Below, in pieces: positions 6,789 through 14,763 of a DNA stretch of 28,036 nucleotides; position 1 is the stretch's first letter; every line of letters begins with the position of its first letter. The translations under genes were made by a program, and so were the position numbers. Source of the DNA: Lachnospiraceae bacterium UBA1729. Lineage in GTDB: Bacteria > Bacillota > Clostridia > Lachnospirales > Lachnospiraceae. The stretch lies in assembly GCA_002315945.1 (NCBI GenBank), contig DCIJ01000048.1:3352-31387 (forward strand), given 5' to 3'. A model generated the notes under the pieces. That model saw only the letters and a program-made list of their open reading frames with translations. It ran no database searches and was not told the DNA's origin.

Positions 6789-7598
6789 ATGCTTAGAGAT
6801 ATAACTATTGGACAATATTATCAGGAAGATTCTGTAATCCACAGACTGGATCCCAGAGTTAAGCTGGCAGGCACAGTGCTATACATAGTCCTTCTGTTCG
6901 CATTTGAAGGAATATTTGGTTATATTATGGCTGCCCTGGCTCTCTTTATAGTGGTTAAACTCACCAGGATACCATTTAAGTATATGATAAGGGGATTAAA
7001 GCCGGTTGTAATGATTTTGATGATTACAGTGTTTTTTAATCTGTTCCTTACACCAGGACAGGTGCTGGTTGTCCTGTGGAAATTAACAATTACAAAAGAG
7101 GGAATAATAATAGCAGGCAAGATGGCCATAAGACTGTGCCTGTTGATAATCAGTGCTTCTGTAATGACTCTTACCACAACTCCTAATCAGCTGACAGATG
7201 GGCTGGAAAAGAGCATGGGATTTTTAAATAAGGCCAAGGTGCCTGTTCATGAAATCTCAATGATGATGTCCATTGCTTTAAGATTCATCCCCATTTTACT
7301 GGAAGAAACAGATAAAATTATGAAAGCGCAGATTGCAAGAGGAGCTGACTTTGAGACTGGCGGGCTGATAAAAAGGGCAAAGGCACTGGTACCCTTACTG
7401 GTTCCACTATTTATTGCAGCATTCAGGCGTGCAAATGATCTGGCCATGGCTATGGAAGCCAGATGCTATCGTGGTGGAGATGGCAGAACAAAGATGAAAC
7501 CATTGATATATAAAAAAGAGGACAGAATCGCCTATGCAATAATGATGGGCTACATTTTGATTCTGTTGATAGCAAGAGTGGTATGCGGGTTAAGATAA
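6789..7598 (+). CDS. ecfT: ECF transporter transmembrane subunit EcfT
   Basis: The 269-residue membrane scaffold that links the two ATPases to a substrate-binding S protein. Hydrophobic segments appear near residues 25-60 (one long or two short helices), 70-90, 112-128 and 245-265. The two cytoplasmic coupling-helix motifs are present: an ARG motif in AQIARGADF and a second one in AMEARCYRGG, where the glycine of ARG is cysteine. IHRLDPRVKL near the start is also typical. The gene begins 4 bases after ecfA2 and overlaps truA by 16 nt, so the three ecf genes and truA are surely on one transcript. Confidence 0.95.
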   Translation: MLRDITIGQYYQEDSVIHRLDPRVKLAGTVLYIVLLFAFEGIFGYIMAALALFIVVKLTRIPFKYMIRGLKPVVMILMITVFFNLFLTPGQVLVVLWKLTITKEGIIIAGKMAIRLCLLIISASVMTLTTTPNQLTDGLEKSMGFLNKAKVPVHEISMMMSIALRFIPILLEETDKIMKAQIARGADFETGGLIKRAKALVPLLVPLFIAAFRRANDLAMAMEARCYRGGDGRTKMKPLIYKKEDRIAYAIMMGYILILLIARVVCGLR

Positions 7599-8344
7599 CA
7601 GTAGCTTATGATGGAACTAAATATCATGGTTGGCAGGTCCAGAATAACGGCGATACCATTGAAGGAATGTTAAATCGTGCGATTTTTGAGCTGACTGGAG
7701 AGGAAACAGAGGTAATCGGAGCCAGTAGAACCGATGCAGGAGTTCATGCCTATGGTAATATTGCAGTATTTGATACAAACTCTTCCATACCGGCTGAAAA
7801 AATAGGGCTGGCCTTAAATACCAGGTTACCAGAGGATATCAGAGTAGTAAAAAGTGAAGAAGTCAGTGACTCATTTCATCCCAGGCATTGTGATTCCTTA
7901 AAAACCTATGAATATAGGATGTACTGTAGCGAAACAGCAGTGCCATTATTTGACAGATACAGTTATTATATTAAACATCACCAGTGCCCTGATGTGGACA
8001 GGATGAATGAGGCGGCGGCCATTTTGATTGGCAGGCATGATTTTAAGAGCTTTTGCAGTGTCCATACTCAGGCAGAAAGTACAATAAGAGAAGTAACAGC
8101 CATAGAGGTTACCAAAACCAGACTGAAGGGTGTAGACCAGTCCTGGGAAGTATGTGTCACCATAACTGGAAAAGGCTTTCTCTATAATATGGTTAGAATA
8201 ATAGCAGGTACTTTGCTGGAGGTAGGCAGAGGACGTAAGAGCGTAGAACAGGTAAGGGAAATGCTGGATTCCTGCGACAGGAAAACTGCAGGTCCAACCC
8301 TGCCGGCATGTGGGCTGACGTTATTAAAATATACATATATATAA
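7583..8344 (+). CDS. truA: tRNA pseudouridine synthase A
   Basis: TruA converts uridines 38-40 in the tRNA anticodon stem to pseudouridine. The 253-residue protein opens VKITVAYDGTKYHGWQVQ and holds the catalytic aspartate D51 in GASRTDAGVHA. Further family motifs are FHPRHCDSLKTYEYR, HDFKSFC and FLYNMVRIIAGTLLEVGRG. Its length is normal. The start lies inside the end of ecfT (16-nt overlap), so translation is coupled. The ecf-truA link directly downstream of rplQ is widespread in Firmicutes. Confidence 0.96.
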   Translation: MRVKITVAYDGTKYHGWQVQNNGDTIEGMLNRAIFELTGEETEVIGASRTDAGVHAYGNIAVFDTNSSIPAEKIGLALNTRLPEDIRVVKSEEVSDSFHPRHCDSLKTYEYRMYCSETAVPLFDRYSYYIKHHQCPDVDRMNEAAAILIGRHDFKSFCSVHTQAESTIREVTAIEVTKTRLKGVDQSWEVCVTITGKGFLYNMVRIIAGTLLEVGRGRKSVEQVREMLDSCDRKTAGPTLPACGLTLLKYTYI

Positions 8345-8347
8345 ATT

Positions 8348-9619
8348 ATGAGCAAAGAATCAATCTGTAATAAAATCTGGCAGCTGAGTCATGACCAGAT
8401 AATATTAAATCTTCGTTTCCTGGATATGGCTGTCAGCGCTGTTTCGGTGAGGGCAGATGAAGGAATTAGTACAATGGCAATCAAAGAGGGCTGTATCACA
8501 TATCAGCCCGCTTTTGCTATTAAGAAATATAAAAACTGCCCGACATACATATTCAGGGCCCATCTTCATATGCTGTTTCATCTTATATTTCAGCATCCCT
8601 TCGGCTATGAAAAGAGAAACATGTCTCATTGGGATATGGCCTGTGATATGGCCTGTGAAAATGCCATAATCGAGCTGGGACTGGAAGATTTTTCTGTGCC
8701 AGGTGATGAAAAAAGAAGGGCAAGGATTGAAGAATACAGGCAGGAATTTGGAACACCCACTGCGGCCAGAATATATCGTAATCTGGAAAATGGAAAATAT
8801 AGTCCAGATGAAGAAGAACTGGGTGAATTATTTAAAATAGATGAGCATGATACCTTCTGGCTGGAAGGGGAAATGCTTGAAATAACACTGGAGCAGCTAA
8901 AAAAAGTAAGTGAGAGTATAAAAGCAAATATCCAGGCCTTTTCCAAGGGGAAAACTGGTGAAGGTGAAATACTTGATCAGCTATTAGAAGCTACTAAGAC
9001 AAGATATGACTATAGTACATTTTTAAAGAAATTTTGTGTCCCCAATGAAGAAATGACTATAGATGCAGATGAATTTGATTATATATATTATTCCTATGGC
9101 CTTGAGCTATATGGAAATGTACCGCTGATAGAACCCCTGGAATACAAAGACAGTCATAAAATAAGGGAGTTTGTAATTGCCATTGATACATCAGGTTCAA
9201 CAAGAGGCAAACTGGTAAAGAATTTTCTCCAGAGGACCTATGATATTCTGATGAATACAGAAAGTTTTTTTTCAAAGGTGAACATACATATCCTCCAGTG
9301 TGATTCCAGTGTTCAGAGTGACACCAGAATTACTGACAAGCGAGATTTTGAAAGGTTCATGAAGGAAGGAAGACTGCAGGGATTTGGATCGACAGACTTT
9401 AGACCTGTATTTGAGCATGTTAACAGGCAGATTGCTGAAGGAGAGTACGAAAATCTCAAGGGACTGATATATTTCACAGATGGATTTGGTATTTTTCCTG
9501 AAAATAAGCCGGAATATGATACAGCCTTCGTATTTATAGAGAGTGAGTATGATGCACCGACAACGCCACCCTGGGCAATTAAGCTGGTGCTGGAAGAGAC
9601 GGAATTTAATGAGGGATAG
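8348..9619 (+). CDS. VWA-domain protein with degenerate metallopeptidase-like N-terminal domain
   Basis: This 423-residue soluble protein starts 3 nt after truA and ends 2 nt before an AAA+ gene. The C-terminal third is a von Willebrand A domain with a complete metal-ion site: D280-T-S-G-S284, T349 (GFGSTDF) and D378 (YFTDG). The N-terminal part resembles the putative metallopeptidase domain that usually precedes such VWA domains. Where that domain has HExxH followed by a further histidine, this protein reads H74-M-L-F-H78-LIFQ-H83, so the catalytic glutamate is methionine. A charged middle segment (about 110-240) joins the two. VWA proteins beside MoxR ATPases usually act as adaptors; ViaA with RavA is the known example. 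No signal peptide or membrane segment. Substrate unknown. Confidence 0.82.
   Translation: MSKESICNKIWQLSHDQIILNLRFLDMAVSAVSVRADEGISTMAIKEGCITYQPAFAIKKYKNCPTYIFRAHLHMLFHLIFQHPFGYEKRNMSHWDMACDMACENAIIELGLEDFSVPGDEKRRARIEEYRQEFGTPTAARIYRNLENGKYSPDEEELGELFKIDEHDTFWLEGEMLEITLEQLKKVSESIKANIQAFSKGKTGEGEILDQLLEATKTRYDYSTFLKKFCVPNEEMTIDADEFDYIYYSYGLELYGNVPLIEPLEYKDSHKIREFVIAIDTSGSTRGKLVKNFLQRTYDILMNTESFFSKVNIHILQCDSSVQSDTRITDKRDFERFMKEGRLQGFGSTDFRPVFEHVNRQIAEGEYENLKGLIYFTDGFGIFPENKPEYDTAFVFIESEYDAPTTPPWAIKLVLEETEFNEG
8633..8656 (+). repeat. Perfect 12-bp tandem repeat within the VWA protein gene
   Basis: GATATGGCCTGT occurs twice in direct succession, in frame, encoding D-M-A-C twice (residues 96-103). 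It falls in the segment just after the HMLFH motif, where the metallopeptidase-like family often has further conserved aspartate and alanine residues. It may be a recent duplication or chance from similar codons. Confidence 0.75.
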
Positions 9620-9621
9620 CT

Positions 9622-11130
9622 ATGAACATACAGCAGGCAAAAGAACAGATTAAAAACTCAATTAAGCTATATCTTAAAAAAGATGAATATGGGGATTACA
9701 GAGTCCCTGTAGTCAGACAGAGACCAGTATTCCTGCTGGGTAGTCCTGGTATTGGCAAGACAGCCATTATGGAGCAGATAGCAGGGGAATTGGGAATAGC
9801 CCTGGTAAGCTATTCAATGACTCACCACACCAGACAGTCGGCACTGGGCCTTCCTTATATCAGTAAAAAGAATTACGAGGGCATGGAAGTAAGTGTGTCT
9901 GAGTATACCATGAGTGAAATAATTGCTTCAATCTATGAGGTAATGCAGGAGTCTGGATTAAAAGAAGGAATCCTGTTTTTGGATGAGATAAACTGTGTGT
10001 CTGAGACACTGGCGCCTGCCATGCTTCAGTTTTTGCAGTACAAGGTGTTTGGAAGACATGCTGTACCTGAGGGGTGGGTCATTGTAACTGCCGGCAATCC
10101 GCCTGAATATAACAAATCGGTCAGGGAATTTGATGTGGTCACAATGGACCGAATGAAGATAATAGATGTTGAGGCTGACTACAATACCTGGAAAAATTAT
10201 GCAGTAAAAAATGGTATCCACAGTGCAGTTATCACCTATCTGGACATGAAGAAGAGTGACTACTATCTGGTTGAAACTGTAGCTGGGGGCAAAACCTATG
10301 TAACAGCAAGAGGATGGGAGGATCTGTCTGCCATGATCAAGCTGTGTGAGGAAGAAAACCTGACAGTAGATGAAAATCTGGTGGGACAGTATCTGCATCA
10401 TGAACGTATTGTGAAAGAGTTTGTAGTATATTACGAGCTCTATAATAAATACAAAAACGATTACAGGATAATGGATATCCTTGAAGGGCACGTGGCAGCC
10501 CAGACTAAGGAAAAGGGTCGCGTTGCCAAGTTTGACGAGAGATTATCATTATTAGGAATGCTCTTAGATCATATTACCGGTGAAATCAATGATGAGGCAC
10601 TGGAATCAGATGTAATTAAGAGTATCATGAATGGTCTCAAGGCAGCTAAATCAAAATCCCAGTCTGATGAAGAATTTGTGCTGAAGGCATTCGCAGATGA
10701 GTTGGTTCAGGCTCAGAACAGAATGCTTGAAAGCAAGAAGAAGGCAGGTACTCTGTCTTCAGAGGATAAGATTAAGATCAAGAAGGTGACTGAATTCTGG
10801 CAGGAGCTTGCAAAGAAAATCACCCTTTCAGATAGTAATGAAGGATTTGATATTGCAAAGGAAATGTATGAAGCCAGAGTTGGCGGTGTCCTGGAGGACA
10901 GAAAGAGAATCAACAGTCATCTCCATAATCTCTTTGTATTTGTAGAGGAGTCCTTCAGAGATGGAAATGAGATGGTTGTGCTGCTGACTGAGTTGACAGT
11001 TAGAGAAAATTGTGCTCATTATATTGCTCAAAATGGTTGTGAAGACTACTCACGCCTTAACAAAGAGATGATGCTTAATGACAGGCGTCAGGAAATACTG
11101 AATGAAATAAATAATGAAAGTAACCTATAG
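9622..11130 (+). CDS. MoxR-type AAA+ ATPase
   Basis: A 502-residue cytoplasmic AAA+ ATPase. The nucleotide-binding core lies in the first 200 residues: Walker A G40-S-P-G-I-G-K-T47, Walker B ILFLDE with D121 and E122, sensor 1 asparagine in VTAGNPP, and an arginine near 175 in MDRMKI that may act in trans. The rest (about 250-502) is helical and charged and is longer than in ordinary 300-residue MoxR proteins. MoxR ATPases work with VWA partners to remodel protein complexes or insert cofactors. The VWA gene lies 2 nt upstream, so the two probably form one machine. The gene overlaps the next one by 17 nt. The target cannot be read from the sequence. Confidence 0.87.
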   Translation: MNIQQAKEQIKNSIKLYLKKDEYGDYRVPVVRQRPVFLLGSPGIGKTAIMEQIAGELGIALVSYSMTHHTRQSALGLPYISKKNYEGMEVSVSEYTMSEIIASIYEVMQESGLKEGILFLDEINCVSETLAPAMLQFLQYKVFGRHAVPEGWVIVTAGNPPEYNKSVREFDVVTMDRMKIIDVEADYNTWKNYAVKNGIHSAVITYLDMKKSDYYLVETVAGGKTYVTARGWEDLSAMIKLCEEENLTVDENLVGQYLHHERIVKEFVVYYELYNKYKNDYRIMDILEGHVAAQTKEKGRVAKFDERLSLLGMLLDHITGEINDEALESDVIKSIMNGLKAAKSKSQSDEEFVLKAFADELVQAQNRMLESKKKAGTLSSEDKIKIKKVTEFWQELAKKITLSDSNEGFDIAKEMYEARVGGVLEDRKRINSHLHNLFVFVEESFRDGNEMVVLLTELTVRENCAHYIAQNGCEDYSRLNKEMMLNDRRQEILNEINNESNL

Positions 11131-11944
11131 AAACCGGGAGACAAAAGAATATTTACTGGATAACCCCAAGCTGCTTCCTAAAAAGACTTTTTTAAGTGAC
11201 AAGGAAGTGGTCGAGGTAAGACTGGATAGCAGTGTGTCTGAAATTGAGGACTGGGCTTTTTCCCATGCAGAGAATCTTGAAAAAATCTGGATACCGGAGG
11301 GATGTGTAAGCTTTGGAAAGAAATTATTTTTAGGCTGTAAGTCACTAAGAAACATTTACTTTTTTAAGGAAAATGAGGATGAAGTTTCAGAGACTGAATC
11401 CAGAATGCTAGCCTACAGTGTTAGATTCTTTAAGGATGAGACTACCCTTTCCCAGGAAATTTTCAAAAGCGAAGCCTGGTATCGAAAATGGGATGCAGAC
11501 CTGATTCAGTTTGTCAGAAAGGATGACCTGGAGGGGTACGTGGATCTGTGGGCTTCTGGAGAAGAGGACTACGAGGGAAAGGATTATGATATACATTCAT
11601 ATCCTATTGAGAGACGCCTTGAAAAGCTACGAATAATATATTTCCGCCTGATTAATCCTGTGAAGCTGGAGCCGGAAGTTGAGAATGAACTTAAGGAATA
11701 TCTAAGACTCCATACAAAAGGAACAGACAAGAGCGAAGCCTGGGACATACTTGTAAAGGAGTATGACAGAAATCTTGAAGCATTTAAATGTCTGGCTGAT
11801 GCAGGCGGTCTGAATGAAGAGAATTTCCTGGACGCATTTGACGATGCTCAGAAACTTAATGCCCAGATAAAAGCATTTCTACTGAAGTGGAAAGAGGAAA
11901 ATCTGGAGAAAAAAGAAAGTACAGAATTTGATCTTGGATGGTAA
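11114..11944 (+). CDS. Cytoplasmic BspA-type leucine-rich-repeat protein, third gene of the MoxR/VWA set
   Basis: A 276-residue protein I cannot assign to a named function. Residues 30-85 look like two BspA-type LRR_5 repeats (VVEVRLDSSVSEIEDWAFSH, then NLEKIWIPEGCVSFGKKLF and CKSLRNIYF). The remainder is charged and probably helical, with W- and E-rich segments, and ends in a charged tail. There is no signal peptide, anchor or membrane segment, unlike most BspA-type LRR proteins, which are surface-exposed. The ATG lies inside the end of the AAA+ gene (17-nt overlap), so the two are translationally coupled and likely work together. A recognition or adaptor role for the ATPase is inference from the LRR fold and the gene order. 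Confidence 0.72.
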   Translation: MKVTYRNRETKEYLLDNPKLLPKKTFLSDKEVVEVRLDSSVSEIEDWAFSHAENLEKIWIPEGCVSFGKKLFLGCKSLRNIYFFKENEDEVSETESRMLAYSVRFFKDETTLSQEIFKSEAWYRKWDADLIQFVRKDDLEGYVDLWASGEEDYEGKDYDIHSYPIERRLEKLRIIYFRLINPVKLEPEVENELKEYLRLHTKGTDKSEAWDILVKEYDRNLEAFKCLADAGGLNEENFLDAFDDAQKLNAQIKAFLLKWKEENLEKKESTEFDLGW

Positions 11945-11947
11945 ACT

Positions 11948-12304
11948 ATGAAATATTTAAAACAGTTGATGATAATAATGAGCGTAAGCTTTTTGGCAGA
12001 AACAATAAAATATATACTGCCCTTTCCTATTCCAGCAAGTATCTATGGAATAGCAGTAATGTTTCTGTGCCTTATGACCGGGATAATAAAGGAGGAACAG
12101 ATTGCTGATGTTGCAGACTATATGATTGCAATAATGCCCATATTTTTCATAGAGCCCTCTGTGGCACTTATGAATTCTTTGGGGTTGGTCAGAGGTAAGG
12201 TACTTCAGATTCTTTTAGCAGCATTCTTATCAACAGTAGCCGCTAATCTTATTACAGCCATTGTAAGCAGTCTTATTATGAAGAAGGGTAACAAAGATGA
12301 ATAG
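11948..12304 (+). CDS. lrgA: LrgA/CidA family membrane protein
   Basis: A 118-residue integral membrane protein with about four hydrophobic segments (roughly 5-23, 28-46, 58-78 and 86-112). PFPIPASIYGIAVMF matches the conserved family segment near the second helix. LrgA/CidA proteins are described as holin-like and, more recently, as partners of LrgB/CidB in export of small organic acids such as pyruvate. The gene begins 3 nt after the LRR gene and overlaps lrgB by 8 nt. Whether it is nearer LrgA or CidA cannot be told here, so the symbol is a convention. Confidence 0.88.
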   Translation: MKYLKQLMIIMSVSFLAETIKYILPFPIPASIYGIAVMFLCLMTGIIKEEQIADVADYMIAIMPIFFIEPSVALMNSLGLVRGKVLQILLAAFLSTVAANLITAIVSSLIMKKGNKDE

Positions 12305-13016
12305 TATTAGTCAGATGCTGGCATCCTCAGCATATTTTGGAGTGTTTATCAGTCTGGGAGCATATCTCCTTATGACGGCAGTTCAGAAGAAATTCAAATC
12401 TCCCTTTTTGGCACCCCTGCTTTGGACGCTAATTATTATAATTTCATTTCTAATGGTCATGGGAATAAGCTTTGAAGACTATGCCCAGTCAGCTAGTAAA
12501 ATCAGTTTCTTTTTAACACCGGCTACCATATGTTATGCCCTTCCGCTATATAGACAGTTTAATGTACTGAAAAAGAACTTTTTAGCAATTATCTTAGGGG
12601 TAACAGCGGGCTGCATAGGACATTTTGTAGTGGCAGCAGGAACGGCGATTATGCTTGGCCTGGACAAATCAATTGTATGCTCACTGATTCCAAAGAGTAT
12701 CACCACTGCAATCGCCCTGGGAGTAACAGAAGAAATAGGTGGAATTGCAGGAATCACTGTCATAGGTGTATGCGTTGCAGGATTGACTGGAAATATGTTT
12801 TTCAAGATTATGTACAAGGCGCTGAAGATTAAAAATCCTGTGGCTCAGGGCCTTGCCATGGGGACATCCTCCCATGCTCTGGGTACATCTTCTTTTGATC
12901 CAAAGACAGAGGAGGTTCAGCTGGCTATGGGTTCCCTGGCAATTGTTGTTGCCGGAATTCTGACAGCAGTTCTGGTGCCATGTATCTATCCAATCCTTGA
13001 AAGCTTTATGGGGTAA
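12297..13016 (+). CDS. lrgB: LrgB/CidB family membrane protein
   Basis: A 239-residue membrane protein with about seven hydrophobic segments. Family signatures are clear: VCSLIPKSITTAIALGV and the C-terminal GLAMGTSSHALGTS. It is the partner of the preceding LrgA-like protein and overlaps it by 8 nt. In staphylococci and streptococci the pair influences autolysis and overflow metabolism. In a fermentative anaerobe an organic-acid export role is plausible but inferred. The reading frame ends the long tightly packed run that began at ecfA1. A small hairpin without a T run (13019-13033) follows. Confidence 0.92.
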   Translation: MNSISQMLASSAYFGVFISLGAYLLMTAVQKKFKSPFLAPLLWTLIIIISFLMVMGISFEDYAQSASKISFFLTPATICYALPLYRQFNVLKKNFLAIILGVTAGCIGHFVVAAGTAIMLGLDKSIVCSLIPKSITTAIALGVTEEIGGIAGITVIGVCVAGLTGNMFFKIMYKALKIKNPVAQGLAMGTSSHALGTSSFDPKTEEVQLAMGSLAIVVAGILTAVLVPCIYPILESFMG

Positions 13017-13035
13017 TCCATGAAAACTTCATGTG

Positions 13036-13064
13036 ATGACAGATATGTGTGATAATGATATACT
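13036..13064 (+). promoter_or_regulatory. Promoter for the ycxB-like / tsaE-tsaB-rimI-rnz-tsaD-ispD run
   Basis: A -35 box ATGACA (13036-13041, five of six consensus) and a -10 box TATACT (13059-13064, five of six) are separated by exactly 17 bp. Transcription should start near 13071, about 55 bases before the ATG at 13126. This lies in the only sizeable gap between lrgB and ispD. Confidence 0.65.
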
Positions 13065-13125
13065 TTAAATTGGCAAAGAATGAAAAAGTGAAAGAGCATT
13101 TGTATATATCGCAGAATAATAAGTT

Positions 13126-13620
13126 ATGAATATTACATTTAAGACAAAATTAACCAGACAGGCTCTGTTTGATTACAATATATATCATACATATAACAGC
13201 TTTTCCGGAATCCTGGGTGGGGTAGTTGGAGCGCTGTTTATTGTTGCGTTTGCGTCAAACCTTCAGCCAATCTATCTGATTGCCGGTGTTGTGATATTAG
13301 TTTATCTGCCGGTGACGCTGTGGCTTAATACAGCCCAGGCTGTAAAAAAGGATGAGAGTAAGATTACACCCTTTACCTACTCACTGACAGATGAAGGGGT
13401 TAAGGTTACCGTAGGGGAAGAAGAAACCGAAGAAAACACTTTGTTTGTTCCCTGGGATGGTTTTAAAAAGGCATGTTCCACTCGAAAAAGTATTCTGTTA
13501 TATACCAACAAAAAAAGTGCCTTTGTATTTGTGAGAAAAGATATGGGACCTGTTACTAATGAAGTAATAGCTGCCATCTGCACTCATATGGATCCAAAAA
13601 GAATAAGGATTAGATATTAA
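13126..13620 (+). CDS. YcxB-like small membrane protein
   Basis: A 164-residue protein with two adjacent membrane helices (about 28-45 and 48-66) followed by a soluble domain. The C-terminal part (about 80-150: YSLTDEGVKVTVGEEE, FVPWDGFKKAC, LLYTNKKSAFVFVRK) has the pattern of the YcxB-like domain, a PH-like beta-sheet module of unknown function. No clear ribosome binding site precedes the ATG. The stop shares one base with the tsaE start (TAATG), so it is coupled to the t6A genes, but I know of no biochemical tie. It is first behind the promoter at 13036. Confidence 0.75.
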   Translation: MNITFKTKLTRQALFDYNIYHTYNSFSGILGGVVGALFIVAFASNLQPIYLIAGVVILVYLPVTLWLNTAQAVKKDESKITPFTYSLTDEGVKVTVGEEETEENTLFVPWDGFKKACSTRKSILLYTNKKSAFVFVRKDMGPVTNEVIAAICTHMDPKRIRIRY

Positions 13621-14051
13621 TGAATACAAAAATAATTGAATCCTTCTCCCACAAGGATACCTTCGAACTGGGAAGAAGTATTGGTGAAAAAATAGAGCCC
13701 GGAACAGTTATTACACTGACTGGGGATTTGGGATGCGGTAAAACTGTTTTTTCCCAGGGACTGGCAGCAGGACTTGGAATTACTGAACCGGTTAACTCGC
13801 CAACCTTCACAATACTGCAGGTATACGAGGAAGGCAGACTGCCTCTATATCATTTTGATACATATCGCATCGGGGATGTGGAGGAGATGGAAGAGGTCGG
13901 ATATGAGGAATATTTCTATGGGCAGGGAGTCAGCCTGATTGAGTGGCCCTCCATGATAGAGGAAATATTACCAAAGGACTGTATGTCCGTATTGATTGAA
14001 AAAGATATGGACAGAGATTATGACTATAGGAAAATAACTATATCGGAATAA
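13620..14051 (+). CDS. tsaE: tRNA threonylcarbamoyladenosine synthesis ATPase TsaE
   Basis: TsaE is the small ATPase that resets the TsaB-TsaD complex during t6A37 formation on tRNAs reading ANN codons. The 143-residue protein has the P-loop GDLGCGKT (35-42), the switch segment VNSPTFTIL (58-66), HFDTYRI, and the conserved LIEWPSMI near residue 105. Length is slightly below the usual 150. The start overlaps the preceding stop by one base, so it is read by re-initiation. TsaB follows after 4 nt. tsaC (sua5), which makes the threonylcarbamoyl-adenylate, is not in the window. Confidence 0.96.
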   Translation: MNTKIIESFSHKDTFELGRSIGEKIEPGTVITLTGDLGCGKTVFSQGLAAGLGITEPVNSPTFTILQVYEEGRLPLYHFDTYRIGDVEEMEEVGYEEYFYGQGVSLIEWPSMIEEILPKDCMSVLIEKDMDRDYDYRKITISE

Positions 14052-14055
14052 TACT

Positions 14056-14763
14056 ATGAAAATACTTGCGATGGATTCATCAGGGCAGGTTGCCAGTGTG
14101 GCAGTCTTAGAGAATGACAGTATTGTGGGAGAGTACACAATTAATTACAAGCTTACTCATTCACAGACACTGTTGCCCATGATTGAGAATTTGAAAAAAA
14201 TAATAGAACTGGATCTGACTACTGTTGATGCTATTGCGGTAGCTAAGGGACCTGGATCCTTTACCGGCTTAAGAATTGGTTCTGCCACAGCCAAGGGCAT
14301 GGGACTGGCTTTGGATAAGCCTATCATTGCTGTTCCCACATTGGAAGGCATAGCATATCAGCTGGCAGGCTTTAAGGGATTAATATGTCCTATGATGGAT
14401 GCCAGGAGAAACCAGGTATATACAGGAATATACCGGTTTGGGGAGTCTGGGTTCGAAGTCCTGTTGGATCAGACTGCCTGTGGTATTGAAGAAATAATTG
14501 ACAGGGTAAATGAGCTGGGAGAGCAGACCACTTTTTTGGGAGACGGAGCAATTGCTTTTGAAGAAATAATAAAAGCTAAGTGTACAGCACAGGTTTCTTT
14601 TGCGCCGATTCATCACAGACTGCAGAGTGCTGCCAGTGTAGCAGTACGAGCAAAGGAGATGTTTGAAAAGGGGCTGTTTGAGAGTGCTGATATGCACAGA
14701 CCGGAATACCTGAGGAAATCTCAGGCTGAAAGAGAACGGGAAGAAAAGCTGAATGCAAATTAG
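14056..14763 (+). CDS. tsaB: tRNA threonylcarbamoyladenosine synthesis protein TsaB
   Basis: TsaB is the catalytically inactive ASKHA-fold partner that binds TsaD and TsaE in the t6A complex. The 235 residues begin MKILAMDSSGQVASVAVL and include LTHSQTLLPMI, AVAKGPGSFTGLRIG and GMGLALDKPI, all typical of the family, and close with the PEYLRKSQAE segment. It lies between tsaE (4 nt upstream) and rimI (11-nt overlap), the normal Firmicute order. Confidence 0.96.
   Translation: MKILAMDSSGQVASVAVLENDSIVGEYTINYKLTHSQTLLPMIENLKKIIELDLTTVDAIAVAKGPGSFTGLRIGSATAKGMGLALDKPIIAVPTLEGIAYQLAGFKGLICPMMDARRNQVYTGIYRFGESGFEVLLDQTACGIEEIIDRVNELGEQTTFLGDGAIAFEEIIKAKCTAQVSFAPIHHRLQSAASVAVRAKEMFEKGLFESADMHRPEYLRKSQAEREREEKLNAN

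Noticed and set aside
9958..10491. 177-residue minus-strand open frame
   Set aside because: It is antisense to the core of the MoxR ATPase, including Walker B. No ribosome binding site or family motif.
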